Assembly: GCA_009774175.1 (NCBI GenBank)
Contig: VSNG01000001.1
Coordinates: forward strand, 186,001 to 250,000
Source of the DNA: Lachnospiraceae bacterium
GTDB taxonomy: Bacteria > Bacillota > Clostridia > Lachnospirales > Lachnospiraceae
DNA length: 64,000 nt
Reading direction: 5' to 3'
Shown here: positions 34,364 to 43,392 of the stretch, piece after piece
Numbering within the stretch: position 1 is the first letter of the stretch
Layout: the number at the start of each line of letters is the position of its first letter
Notes under the pieces: generated by a model
The model's database searches: none
Seen by the model: only the letters and a program-made list of their open reading frames with translations
Told to the model about the DNA's origin: nothing
Translations under genes and position numbers: made by a program

Positions 34364-35233
34364 TTATTTATCACAGGGATGCATTTGCTGTACATACAGG
34401 GGCAGGTCAAACTGGTCGTCCCTGTGCGCCAGAAATAACGTGCCGATATTCTGGCCGCTCAAAATCCGATGGATCACCTTAATGTCCCGGCTGTTTGCAA
34501 TCACCATATCCACGCCTGTGCTGCTTGCAATTTTTGCCGCCTGCAGTTTGGTTGTCATGCCGCCGGTGCCCACGCTGCTTCCTGTGGACGCCTTTCCCAT
34601 ATTCATCAGCTCGTCCGTGAACTTCTCCACTACCTCTATGTATTTGACATCAGGATTGGTTCTGGGATCATCGGTATAGAGCCCGTCAATGTCCGAAAGC
34701 AGAAGAAGCGCGTCCGCTTCCACAAGAGAGGCTACGATAGCCGACAGCGTATCGTTGTCGCCGATCTCAATCTCGTAGGTCGCTATGGTATCGTTCTCGT
34801 TTACAATCGGAATTACCCCAAGCTTAAACAGCTCCGCGAAGGTGTTTCGGGCATTGTAGCGGTTCAGATTATCCACAATGGTATTTTTTGTCATCAGAAT
34901 CTGGGCCGCCACCTGATTGTACTCGGCGAATATTTTCTGGTAAATCATCATAAGCCTTGCCTGCCCGACAGCGGCGCATGCCTGTTTCACGGCGATGGGA
35001 TTGTCTTCTTCCCTGTTGGGCAGGATGGCCTTTTCTCCAACGGCAATCGCCCCGGAGGTGACAAGCACCACATCCTTTCCCATATTTCTCAGATTGCAGA
35101 TTTCCCGCACCAGCACATCCAGTTTCGTATAATCCAGATCTCCCGTCTCCTTATGCTGCAGGGAGGAGGAGCCTATTTTTATTACAATTCTCTTTTTATC
35201 CGCCATCAGGGCTTTTCTGTCAATATCCGCCAT
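34364..35233 (-). CDS. proB: Glutamate 5-kinase without PUA domain
   Basis: First enzyme of proline synthesis, phosphorylating glutamate. The 289-residue amino-acid-kinase fold has VIKIGSSSL at about 17-25, VTSGAIAVGEKA, NENDTIATYEI and the GVGTGGMTTKL-like segment (SVGTGGMTTKLQAAKIA). The C-terminal PUA domain of the roughly 370-residue enzymes is absent, as in many short bacterial ProB. Its proA partner lies two genes downstream. Upstream is a GTCTGA/TCAGAC dyad (35271-35286). Confidence 0.95.
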   Translation of the reverse strand: MADIDRKALMADKKRIVIKIGSSSLQHKETGDLDYTKLDVLVREICNLRNMGKDVVLVTSGAIAVGEKAILPNREEDNPIAVKQACAAVGQARLMMIYQKIFAEYNQVAAQILMTKNTIVDNLNRYNARNTFAELFKLGVIPIVNENDTIATYEIEIGDNDTLSAIVASLVEADALLLLSDIDGLYTDDPRTNPDVKYIEVVEKFTDELMNMGKASTGSSVGTGGMTTKLQAAKIASSTGVDMVIANSRDIKVIHRILSGQNIGTLFLAHRDDQFDLPLYVQQMHPCDK

Positions 35234-35314
35234 TATTTTATCTCCGTCATGTTTTATCTTTTTGCAGGCCGTCTGATCAGTCAGACAAATTCTCCAAACC
35301 GGCCATTCGCTTTC

Positions 35315-36979
35315 TTATACTAACACATTACAGTGAAGCGACGCAACCTTCTCTGCAATCAGAATTCCGTCCATTGCCGCGGAGGTAATGCCGCCGGCAT
35401 AGCCGGCCCCCTCACCGCAGGGAAAAAGTCCCCTGACAGCGGACTGCCCCGTCTCGTCCCGCAAAATTCTGACCGGGGAAGAGGTACGGCTCTCCACGCC
35501 GGACAAAAACGCGTCTGCATCGTTAAAGCCGGGCATTTTCCGACCAATCAGTTCAATGCCTTCCACCAGCGCAGCATTGAGAAACGCCGGCAAAATCTCA
35601 TGAACGGGCGAAAACGCCCATCTGCCCCTGACGGCAGGCGAAAAACCGGGATAACTCGTTTGCAGTGCGCCCTTCCATGCCGCCGGTACGCCGCTTCTAA
35701 CATCCGTCAGGCCTTCTGTCAGAACAAAACTGCGAAAATCCCCGTAACGCTCCACCGGCACGGCGCCCCTGCCGATTCGGTAAGCCCGTTCCTCAAGGCT
35801 CCTCTGAAAGGCAATGCCTGACAGAGGCCCTGTATTTTGGTAATCATCAGGAGACACGGTGACAATCATTGCGCTGTTGCTGTTTGCCCCGTCTCTTGTG
35901 CTGTAACTCATGCCGTTTACCGCCGTGCGCCCCTGCTCCGAAGAGGCGTTCACAACATAGCCTCCGGGACACATACAGAAGGAATAGACGCCCCTGCCGG
36001 AGGCCGTCTTCGTCGTTACCTTATAAGACGCGGCAGGCAGCATCGGATTTGGGCCGCCGTATTGCAGCCGGTCGATCATTTCCCTTGGATGCTCCATGCG
36101 AAGCCCCACCGCAAAGGCTTTTGCTTCCATGGGGACAGACAGCCTGTCAAGCATCTGAAAGGTATCTCTGGCGCTGTGGCCGATGGCCAAAACCACCACG
36201 CTGCCCGTAAGGCGCGAACCATTTACTTCTACGCCTGCAATTTTGCCATTTTCCACTACAAGCCCTGTCACCTGTGATTCAAAGCGAACCTCTCCGCCCC
36301 ATTTCTCTATCTGTCTGCGAAGATTCACCACTACGTCGGTCAGAATATCCGTCCCCAGATGGGGCTTTGCCTCATAGAGAATCTTTTTCGGCGCACCGGC
36401 CTCCACAAAAATGCGAAGAACTTCCCGCATCCTGCCCTTCGGATCTTTGACTGTAGTGGTCAGTTTCCCGTCTGAAAAGGTGCCGGCTCCGCCCTCACCG
36501 AACTGAACGTTGGAATCCGGATCCAGCACGCCCTCCTGCCAGAATCGTTCCACATCCGCAAGCCGTTTATGTACTTCCCGGCCTCTCTCCAGCAAAACAG
36601 GGCGATACCCGGCCCGGGCCAGCATATAACCGCAAAAAAGCCCTGCCGGGCCGGTGCCAACAATAATCGGACGAGAGCCTTCAAAAACCGTCGCGCCACC
36701 GATCGCCGGAAAATGATAGGCGGTTTCTTCTACCAGCTGTATCTGACCGTTTTTTGAACCGCTTCGTTTCAGAACCCGGCTCTCGTCGGCCACTTTAACG
36801 TCCACCGTATATACTCTGTAAATATCCGGCTTTTTTCTGGCGTCTATGGATTTTTTTACGAGGGACAGGGATTGCAGACAATCCGTTTCCACCCGCAAAA
36901 GACCGGCCGCCTTTTTTAAAAGCGCGGCCTTTTCATCTTTGCAGTCAAGGGGCAGTTTTATTTGCGTAATTCGAATCAT
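35315..36979 (-). CDS. FAD-dependent oxidoreductase (COG2509-type)
   Basis: The 554-residue flavoprotein has an N-terminal extra domain of about 100 residues (starting MIRITQIKLPLD), then the FAD Rossmann motif PIIVGTGPAGLFCGYMLARAG at about 104-124 and GGAGTFSDGKLTT. The CMCPGGYVVNASSEQGR stretch and C-terminal FPCGEGAGYAGGITSAAMDG complete it. Known: this family is widespread in Firmicutes and Bacteroidetes; its substrate is not established. The gene starts 50 nt after the BaiN-like flavoprotein gene, and both are probably in one transcript. Confidence 0.9.
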   Translation of the reverse strand: MIRITQIKLPLDCKDEKAALLKKAAGLLRVETDCLQSLSLVKKSIDARKKPDIYRVYTVDVKVADESRVLKRSGSKNGQIQLVEETAYHFPAIGGATVFEGSRPIIVGTGPAGLFCGYMLARAGYRPVLLERGREVHKRLADVERFWQEGVLDPDSNVQFGEGGAGTFSDGKLTTTVKDPKGRMREVLRIFVEAGAPKKILYEAKPHLGTDILTDVVVNLRRQIEKWGGEVRFESQVTGLVVENGKIAGVEVNGSRLTGSVVVLAIGHSARDTFQMLDRLSVPMEAKAFAVGLRMEHPREMIDRLQYGGPNPMLPAASYKVTTKTASGRGVYSFCMCPGGYVVNASSEQGRTAVNGMSYSTRDGANSNSAMIVTVSPDDYQNTGPLSGIAFQRSLEERAYRIGRGAVPVERYGDFRSFVLTEGLTDVRSGVPAAWKGALQTSYPGFSPAVRGRWAFSPVHEILPAFLNAALVEGIELIGRKMPGFNDADAFLSGVESRTSSPVRILRDETGQSAVRGLFPCGEGAGYAGGITSAAMDGILIAEKVASLHCNVLV

Positions 36980-37029
36980 GATTTTATTTCCTCAGTTTTT
37001 CTTCTCTGACAGCTCATTTTGCGCACCTT

Positions 37030-38253
37030 TTATTCACGGGCCGCGGCCCTGCCGGCCATCGCTCCGCTGCTCCAGGCCCATTGCAGGTTATAGCCGCCGC
37101 ACAGTCCGTCCACATCCAGAAGCTCCCCCGCAAAGTAAAGTCCCGGCTGCTTTTTCGACATAAGAGTTTCCGTCACCTCGCTGCAATCCACACCCCCGGC
37201 GCAAACCTGCGCCTTCTCAAAACTGTTTACGGCTGTAACTTCCGTCTCCAGCCCGCAGTAAAGCTGTAATAAATTCGCAAAAGCCGCAGCGGGAACTGCG
37301 TCCGCCCGCTCTGATTCCCGTATGCCGGCAAGTTTTAGCAGGGTCTGGCTGATCTTCTTGTTGACTACACCAGTCAAGAATATATCCATGGGCATGTCCC
37401 CGCGTTCCAACAGACGTTTTTCAAAAAAAGCCTGGCAGGCTGCCTCGTCAAAATCAGGAAGAAAGGAAACCCTGACCATAACAGATTTCTGCTCCCACAG
37501 GGCACGGGCCGCCAGACCGCTGATCTGGAACGCCGGGATGCCGGAAAGACCGTAATCGGTAAGCTGCAGTTCGCCCCGCTCTTCACAGATCTGCTCCCCC
37601 GCCACACAGAGCGTCAGCCCTGCGTCGCATCGAACGCCTGCCGCCTGCCTGTAAAATTTTTCTTTACAACGCATTCCCGCAAGCGCAGGCACAGGGGAAA
37701 TGATTCTGTGTCCGAAATCCTTTGCCAGCCGAAAACCGCTTCCGTCCGAGCCGGTATTCGGCGCGGCACAGCCGCCGCAGCACAAAATTACCGCGTCATA
37801 CTCCGCCGCCTTCCCCGACTGTATTATCTGGAATTTTCTCTTTCCCCTGTCAAAGGAGAGTTTCTGCACCGCAGCCTTTGTATGTACCGTAATCTGTTTC
37901 CTGTCCAGTTCATAGCGTAAAAGGTCAAGCACCGTGGAAGCCTGATCGCTGGCCGGATAGAGATAACCGGCCCGATCTTTGATCCGCATGCCAAGGGACG
38001 AAAAGAAAGTCTTCGTCCACGCCGTCCCGAACCGGGCAAGAACAGGCTCCACCAGCTTTGTGCCGCCGTGATAAAACTGCGGCCCCATCGCCTCGTTGGA
38101 AAAATTGCATCTGCCGTTCCCTGTAGAAAGAAGCTTTTTCCCCACTCTGTCGTTTTTTTCATAGACTGTTACCGCTGCGCTACAGTAAGCCGCCTGAATG
38201 GCGGCCATCATGCCCGACGCGCCGCCGCCGATTACCGCAATTTTTCTTTCCAT
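37030..38253 (-). CDS. BaiN/HI0933-family flavoprotein oxidoreductase
   Basis: From ATG 38253 the 407-residue protein starts KIAVIGGGASGMMAAIQAA (FAD Rossmann GxGxxG), followed by the family signature KKLLSTGNGRCNFSN and CCGGCAAPNTGSDGSG. The C-terminal AGELLDVDGLCGGYNLQWAWSSG is diagnostic. Known: members include bile-acid-related BaiN and many uncharacterised flavoproteins. Most do not act on bile acids, so no substrate is claimed. The frame extends to 38322, into the preceding gene; the family start argues for 38253. Confidence 0.9.
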   Translation of the reverse strand: MERKIAVIGGGASGMMAAIQAAYCSAAVTVYEKNDRVGKKLLSTGNGRCNFSNEAMGPQFYHGGTKLVEPVLARFGTAWTKTFFSSLGMRIKDRAGYLYPASDQASTVLDLLRYELDRKQITVHTKAAVQKLSFDRGKRKFQIIQSGKAAEYDAVILCCGGCAAPNTGSDGSGFRLAKDFGHRIISPVPALAGMRCKEKFYRQAAGVRCDAGLTLCVAGEQICEERGELQLTDYGLSGIPAFQISGLAARALWEQKSVMVRVSFLPDFDEAACQAFFEKRLLERGDMPMDIFLTGVVNKKISQTLLKLAGIRESERADAVPAAAFANLLQLYCGLETEVTAVNSFEKAQVCAGGVDCSEVTETLMSKKQPGLYFAGELLDVDGLCGGYNLQWAWSSGAMAGRAAARE

Positions 38254-38269
38254 TGTCAGATATTCCCTT

Positions 38270-38911
38270 CTAGCTCGAATAGGATTCCAAAAACAGGTAC
38301 AGCTCTTCTTCGCTGGCCACATACTTTCCTTCCATAATCTCTGTCTGCAGAGATTCCGGAAGCAGGCTTAACAAAATATCCGTATTCATGTAAAGCGTGT
38401 TTCGGTCTTCTTCGTAAACCACAATAAAATGATCCGCCACCATCAGGTAAAATCCCCGGGGGACTTTTTCTTTATAATATTTGCAGACCACCACCCTGTC
38501 TGCGGAAAAGGACGTCAGCTCCACGGTCTCAAACCCCTGCTCCTGCTCAGACAAAGGCGGATTTTTATCGTAGGCGGACAACGCTTCCAGAAGCTCCTCT
38601 CTGTTTAATCCTATATACATGACGGGAACGGTTTCTTCCCGTTCCGTGACCGTACCCTTATTCAGATCCACCTGTTCCACCAAATACAGGGTATCCGCCG
38701 TCACCACGGGAGTATCCGCCACCGCCGTTTCTATGACCTGCTCCTGTTCATCCTCCGGCTCGTCCTGATCCGCCTTCGCGGTATAGGCTGTCCCGTGCTG
38801 ATACCTGTTCGGATAAAAAAACTCCTCCGCTTTCAGAGCCCCCAGCCCGCCAAGCCCAAGCATTATGACAGACATTACCATAAAAAGACTGATACGTTTT
38901 ACAAGTTTCAT
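38270..38911 (-). CDS. BofC-like C-terminal-domain protein
   Basis: The 213-residue protein has an N-terminal membrane/signal segment (about 6-28), a Glu/Asp-rich linker, then a region ending GFYLMVADHFIVVYEEDR, LYMNTDILLSLLPESLQTEI and SEEELYLFLESYSS. This matches the pattern of BofC C-terminal domains as I know them. Known: Bacillus BofC tunes SpoIVB in pro-sigma-K processing. No spoIVB is in the window, so the role is inferred. It precedes the BaiN-like gene by 16 nt. Confidence 0.65.
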   Translation of the reverse strand: MKLVKRISLFMVMSVIMLGLGGLGALKAEEFFYPNRYQHGTAYTAKADQDEPEDEQEQVIETAVADTPVVTADTLYLVEQVDLNKGTVTEREETVPVMYIGLNREELLEALSAYDKNPPLSEQEQGFETVELTSFSADRVVVCKYYKEKVPRGFYLMVADHFIVVYEEDRNTLYMNTDILLSLLPESLQTEIMEGKYVASEEELYLFLESYSS

Positions 38912-38998
38912 TCCGTTTTAAACCTCTCTCGTCGGATTTCCTGTAATCAGTATCAGCCAATTCCCGATTTTTATGCAGCCGCCGCCGCGATTCTTATT

Positions 38999-40645
38999 TT
39001 ATAATACTCCGATATTCCTGCCAAGAAGAATGAACAGAAAACCAAGGGGAATTTCCTGCAGTTCCGCTTCTCCGATGACCCGAAGGATCATGAGAAAGAA
39101 AACATGGAAAAAGAGTCCTGCAACCAGAGAAATCAGAATAGTCAGGACAGCCCCAACAGCCTCCGCCAGCACCAGGTTCAGCAAAAATACCACCAAACCC
39201 GAGACCGCCGCCGCGGCACAGGGAAAAATAATCCCTGAAAACCAGTCAGGCCTGTATTTCACACGCCTGTTTAACAGCACGAAAGAAACCGCCATATAAA
39301 CGCCAAACAACAAAATCAGGGAAGCCAGCAGGCCTTCCGCGCCCATGGCCATACGCTGCACCATAAAATAGGCGGTAAGCAAATGTACGACAAAAGCCGA
39401 AACCGCCGAAAGAAAGAGTTCCTTTACCATGCGCATCCGATACAGAAGATGGCCGAAAAGAAAACTGAACGCAAACAGTGTGCAGATAACCGCGCCCTTC
39501 TGCACCCATCCCGCAAGAACCGTAATCTGCGCCGTAGGGCGGCCGTAGCAGCATTCTGCCAAAGGTTTTGCCAGAACGGCAAGGTAAATGGCCATGGGGA
39601 AGGAAATCATGGAGACGTTACGCACCGCCCGCCCCATCCTTTCTCGCATACCGCGGTATTCTTCGCGCTCGTACGCACCGCTTATTTTTCCAACCATGCC
39701 GTGCACAAAACAGCAGCAAAGCGCCGCGCCCATGCCGATCAGCGCTGCAAATTTGCCGTAATAGCAGCCCCACTGGGCCGTACGCTCCGCGCCCTTTTCC
39801 GTTATATTCATGCAATAGTTGAAAAAACGCTGGTCCGCAAGCATAAACAGATTGGATATCACGGCAATGACAGACAGGGAAATCATATTGCCAAGCAGCA
39901 TTCTCTGAATCTCAAACCGGGTTTCTGCACGCCTGCTGTTATCCTGTCCCAGCCGCCCCTTTAACGTTCCCGCATATATGAAATAAAGCACAAGCAGATG
40001 AAGCAGGGCAATAAGCTGCGAAGCCAGAACGCCCAGCATGGCGCCAAGCGCGCCAAACGCATGGGTATACGCCTCTACATGCAAAAGCGCGGCAACCTTC
40101 TCTCCGTATTCATGGAACATTCTGCCCGCAAGCAGCGCGCCGGTAAACATGGCAATTTTTTCCAGATACTGAGAGTGGGCCGTCAGCCCGCCAAGCCCGT
40201 AGCCGCTAAAATATCCACGGAAAACGCCGATCAGCGCGGAAACGAAGACGCAGGGCACCGCCGCCAGAACCGCCATGCGGCTTAAATGTTCCAAAACAAG
40301 CACATCCGATATCCATGCGGAAAAAAACAGCAGAAAAAGGGCCATCGCCACGCCCAGAAACAGATTCATAAAAAACGCCGTCCGAAAGACCTTGTCCGCA
40401 TTCCGATACCGTTCCCTCTTGACCCGATACCGTATAATTCCGGACATGGCCTGAGACATGCCATGGGAAGTGACAAGGGTGGTCAGCAAAAACAGTTCAA
40501 AAGCAGGCGCAAAGAGGCCCACGCCGGCATCTCCAATGACCCGTGTAAGCGGAACCCGCATAAAAAGAAGGATCATGTAAGATAAGATTCCCGCCGAGAG
40601 AATAATTCTGTTTTTCAGATTTTTCGCCATCCATTGTATACTCAT
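38999..40645 (-). CDS. MOP-superfamily flippase (SpoVB/MurJ/polysaccharide-type)
   Basis: The 548-residue polytopic protein has about 14 predicted helices and the MOP N-terminal pattern SAGILSYMILLFMRVPLTRVIG. Further segments fit the family (GVFRGYFSGYGLGGLTAHSQYLE, MADQRFF). Known: such proteins flip lipid-linked intermediates, such as lipid II or polysaccharide units, or act in cortex synthesis (SpoVB). Which substrate cannot be told. It begins 8 nt after the ybeY stop. Sporulation genes nearby make a SpoVB-like role plausible. Confidence 0.8.
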   Translation of the reverse strand: MSIQWMAKNLKNRIILSAGILSYMILLFMRVPLTRVIGDAGVGLFAPAFELFLLTTLVTSHGMSQAMSGIIRYRVKRERYRNADKVFRTAFFMNLFLGVAMALFLLFFSAWISDVLVLEHLSRMAVLAAVPCVFVSALIGVFRGYFSGYGLGGLTAHSQYLEKIAMFTGALLAGRMFHEYGEKVAALLHVEAYTHAFGALGAMLGVLASQLIALLHLLVLYFIYAGTLKGRLGQDNSRRAETRFEIQRMLLGNMISLSVIAVISNLFMLADQRFFNYCMNITEKGAERTAQWGCYYGKFAALIGMGAALCCCFVHGMVGKISGAYEREEYRGMRERMGRAVRNVSMISFPMAIYLAVLAKPLAECCYGRPTAQITVLAGWVQKGAVICTLFAFSFLFGHLLYRMRMVKELFLSAVSAFVVHLLTAYFMVQRMAMGAEGLLASLILLFGVYMAVSFVLLNRRVKYRPDWFSGIIFPCAAAAVSGLVVFLLNLVLAEAVGAVLTILISLVAGLFFHVFFLMILRVIGEAELQEIPLGFLFILLGRNIGVL

Positions 40646-40653
40646 TGTTATCC

Positions 40654-41169
40654 TCAGTATGAAAACGCCTGATCCCGCGTAATGCCCAGTTTGGAAAGAA
40701 CCCCTTCTTGTTTTTCTTCCATCACGGCCGCTTCCGTTTCCTCCATGTGATCATAGCCGCACAGATGATACAGGCTGTGGGCCAGAAGAAATGCAAACTC
40801 CCGCAGCACGCTGTGCCCATACTCCCTTGCCTGGGAGTTTACACGTTCTACATTGATAACGATATCCCCCAGAACCAGTTCTCCGCTCTCCGGATCAAAG
40901 CAGTCAGCCGCTTCCTCTTCCGCCCCGGAAAAATCACCGGGTTTTTCAAAATGCAAATTGGGAAAGGAAAGCACATCCGTTTCGGCATCCGTTTCTCTGA
41001 AATTTTTATTGTATTCCCTGATTCCTGCGCCGTCCGTAATCAGCAGGTTTACCGCGGCTTCATAAGGGCAGCCCTCAGCGTCGAGAACCGCCGCCATCAC
41101 ACGGTCAAGAAGTTCCTTCTCATCAAAGGAAAAGGACTGCGCACCTTCATTTTCAACGTAGGAAGTCAT
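40654..41169 (-). CDS. ybeY: Endoribonuclease YbeY (16S rRNA maturation)
   Basis: Zinc metallo-endoribonuclease in 16S rRNA 3'-end processing and ribosome quality control. The 171-residue protein shows TDVLSFP, the LGDIVINVERV block and the metal motif His131-x3-His135-x5-His141 (HSLYHLCGYDH); the usual HGxLHL has Ser at the Gly position. It overlaps the upstream HD-domain gene by 17 nt and lies two genes from phoH, the standard phoH-(HD)-ybeY order. Confidence 0.95.
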   Translation of the reverse strand: MTSYVENEGAQSFSFDEKELLDRVMAAVLDAEGCPYEAAVNLLITDGAGIREYNKNFRETDAETDVLSFPNLHFEKPGDFSGAEEEAADCFDPESGELVLGDIVINVERVNSQAREYGHSVLREFAFLLAHSLYHLCGYDHMEETEAAVMEEKQEGVLSKLGITRDQAFSY

Positions 41170-42433
41170 AATATAGTTTCTCCTGTACGAATATCTTCTT
41201 CATCCTGCACAGCTGTGCCAGAGAAAGCTCGTTGCTCCAGAGCTCTTCCGTCTCAAACTTTTTCTTAAACACGGTATCTATCAGCTGCTCGTAGTCCAGC
41301 TCCGCCTTCGGATCCTTCTCAAACAGATACAGAATGGATGACACGATACAGTCCGCAAACAAAACCACAATTGTCTCCTTGGATATAATCTGGGCGTCCG
41401 GATCCACATATTCCTTCAAAATCTGTTTGGTTTTTGGAGGAAAATGATATTTATCGCAGATGGCGGAAACATTCTCCCATGTATTTTCCCCTTTCAGCTT
41501 TCCGATTCTGTGATAGTACCCGCAGGCTTTCACAGCCGCGTCGTCGATTCCCAGATTTCTGGCTACCTTGTCTCCCAGATAGGCCGTATGAATCGCATGA
41601 AAATACTCTTCTCTGGAAAGCTCCTTGAGCTGTACCAGAAGGGGACATTCCGGATCGTTGATTTCCATGTATTTATCCCGATATCTGTGAATCACTGTGG
41701 AACTGACCATTTTCAGACAAACCAGAAGCAATATGCAGCAGATCATCAGGTTGACGCCCGGTATCATAAACTGAATAATGGACAGCTTTTCCTCTGCAAA
41801 CAGAATCACATTGGCCGTAAGACACAGGGCCAGCACAAGGAGAGAGACGATTGCCGGAATCCCTACCTTAAACTCCTCGTCCAGCGTGGAAAATACCAAA
41901 ATCCCCGCCATACCGCTGATAAAATACAACCAGAAAATGGCGTAATCACAGCCAGCAAAATTTACCGCAAGCAAAAGGCAAAGACTGCCCGCGGCAAGCC
42001 CCGTCATGCCGTTGGAAAATACGCTGAGCATGACAAAGAGCACCAGAAAAGGCCAGCCCGTAACCGGCAGAAAGGGCAAAAGCACAGCCGCCGCCAGACT
42101 GAGCAGATAGGTCAGGGCAAACCGCCCGTAGCGTCCCTCATTGCGGTAGACGAAAAAGCCGTTTATCTCACTCAGGGTAAAGGAAAAAATCACAATCCCC
42201 GTTCCTGCCAGAACCATGACCACATTTCGAATCATATGATCCATCTCGCTTTGATAGAACACGCTGCCAAGCCAGGCGATCAGTCCCGCCAGAGCAAACA
42301 TGGTCATAAAAACCACAATTCTTTTTATCATATTGCTGTTTTTTTGAATCGTATTATTATTTTCCACGCCTGTAATTCCTGTTTCCTGTTTTTTGTTCAC
42401 TGCGTCGTTTCTCTTTTGCTTCATAATCATCAT
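41153..42433 (-). CDS. PgpH-related 7TM protein with degenerate HD domain
   Basis: A 426-residue protein with a charged N-terminus, seven or so helices (about 36-245) and a cytoplasmic HD-type domain. Position between phoH and ybeY is that of PgpH, the c-di-AMP phosphodiesterase. The large extracellular domain of PgpH is absent, and the catalytic HD is His308-Arg309 (GYYHRIGKLKG). A later Asp exists (LFADCIVSSI). It is therefore probably not an active phosphodiesterase. The start at 42433 overlaps phoH by 77 nt; a Met at 42331 is an alternative. Confidence 0.75.
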   Translation of the reverse strand: MMIMKQKRNDAVNKKQETGITGVENNNTIQKNSNMIKRIVVFMTMFALAGLIAWLGSVFYQSEMDHMIRNVVMVLAGTGIVIFSFTLSEINGFFVYRNEGRYGRFALTYLLSLAAAVLLPFLPVTGWPFLVLFVMLSVFSNGMTGLAAGSLCLLLAVNFAGCDYAIFWLYFISGMAGILVFSTLDEEFKVGIPAIVSLLVLALCLTANVILFAEEKLSIIQFMIPGVNLMICCILLLVCLKMVSSTVIHRYRDKYMEINDPECPLLVQLKELSREEYFHAIHTAYLGDKVARNLGIDDAAVKACGYYHRIGKLKGENTWENVSAICDKYHFPPKTKQILKEYVDPDAQIISKETIVVLFADCIVSSILYLFEKDPKAELDYEQLIDTVFKKKFETEELWSNELSLAQLCRMKKIFVQEKLYYDFLR

Positions 42434-43367
42434 AGGCCTTCACGATCTTCTGCACCAGCGGATGGCGTACCACATCTTTGCTGGTCAAATTACAGAAGGA
42501 AATGTCCTCGATCTTTGAGAGAACTCTCACCGCCACGTCAAGGCCTGATTTCATGTCGGGCGCCAGATCCTTCTGGGATGCGTCGCCGGTAACAACCACC
42601 CTGGAGCCGAACCCGATTCTTGTCAGAAACATTTTCATCTGAGCCGGTGTTGTATTCTGGGCCTCATCCAGAATAATATAGGCATTGTCCAGCGTCCTGC
42701 CACGCATGTAGGCCAAGGGCGCTACCTCAATCAGTCCCTTTTCCATATTTCTGGCAAAACTCTCCGCTCCCATAATCTGATAAAGAGCATCATAGAGAGG
42801 CCGCAGATAGGGATCTACCTTACTTTGCAGGTCTCCCGGCAGAAATCCCAGCTTCTCGCCCGCTTCTATCGCCGGCCTTGTCAGAATAATGCGGCTCACC
42901 TCGTTATTTTTAAAAGCGGTCACCGCCATGGCCATGGCCAGATAGGTCTTACCAGTGCCGGCAGGCCCCACGCCGAAAACAATCATATTGTCCCGCATGG
43001 CGTCCACATACTGCTTTTGGCCAAGGGTTTTAGGTTTGATCGGCTTGCCGTTTACGGAATGACATATACAGTCGCTGTCCATGGCAAGCAGCATGTCCTC
43101 TTTCTGTTCGCGGCCAAGCTCTATGGCGTAATCCACACTCTGTTCCTCCAAAATGTTTCCTCTTTTCGACAGCTGCAAAAGCTCATTGATAATGCTTGCA
43201 GCCCGGTCTGCGGATTCCCGTGCCCCGGATATCCGGACTGCGCCGTCCCGATCTACAATTACCACATCCAGATCATTTTCAATCCGCTTGATATGGGAGT
43301 CAAACTCCCCGAAAAGATTCTGCATGTGCTCCACAGGCACATCAATACTGACTGTAAACGCTTCCAT
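42357..43367 (-). CDS. PhoH family ATPase (PhoL-like)
   Basis: P-loop ATPase with an N-terminal KH-like part (about 1-85), Walker A GPAGTGKTYLAM at about 130-141 and Walker B region AYIILDEAQNTTPAQMKMFLTR. The 336-residue product from 43367 starts MEAFTVSIDVP; AGAGG lies 6 nt upstream. The frame opens at 43457 inside yqfD. Known: PhoH proteins are RNA-related ATPases found with ybeY; the exact role is unsettled. It sits between yqfD and the HD gene. Confidence 0.93.
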   Translation of the reverse strand: MEAFTVSIDVPVEHMQNLFGEFDSHIKRIENDLDVVIVDRDGAVRISGARESADRAASIINELLQLSKRGNILEEQSVDYAIELGREQKEDMLLAMDSDCICHSVNGKPIKPKTLGQKQYVDAMRDNMIVFGVGPAGTGKTYLAMAMAVTAFKNNEVSRIILTRPAIEAGEKLGFLPGDLQSKVDPYLRPLYDALYQIMGAESFARNMEKGLIEVAPLAYMRGRTLDNAYIILDEAQNTTPAQMKMFLTRIGFGSRVVVTGDASQKDLAPDMKSGLDVAVRVLSKIEDISFCNLTSKDVVRHPLVQKIVKAYDDYEAKEKRRSEQKTGNRNYRRGK

Positions 43368-43392
43368 TCTCCGCCTCTTTACACCGCAGCCG

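Noticed and set aside
41444..42592. Plus-strand open frame opposite the HD-domain gene
   Set aside because: His/Gln/Lys-rich antisense translation without family features.
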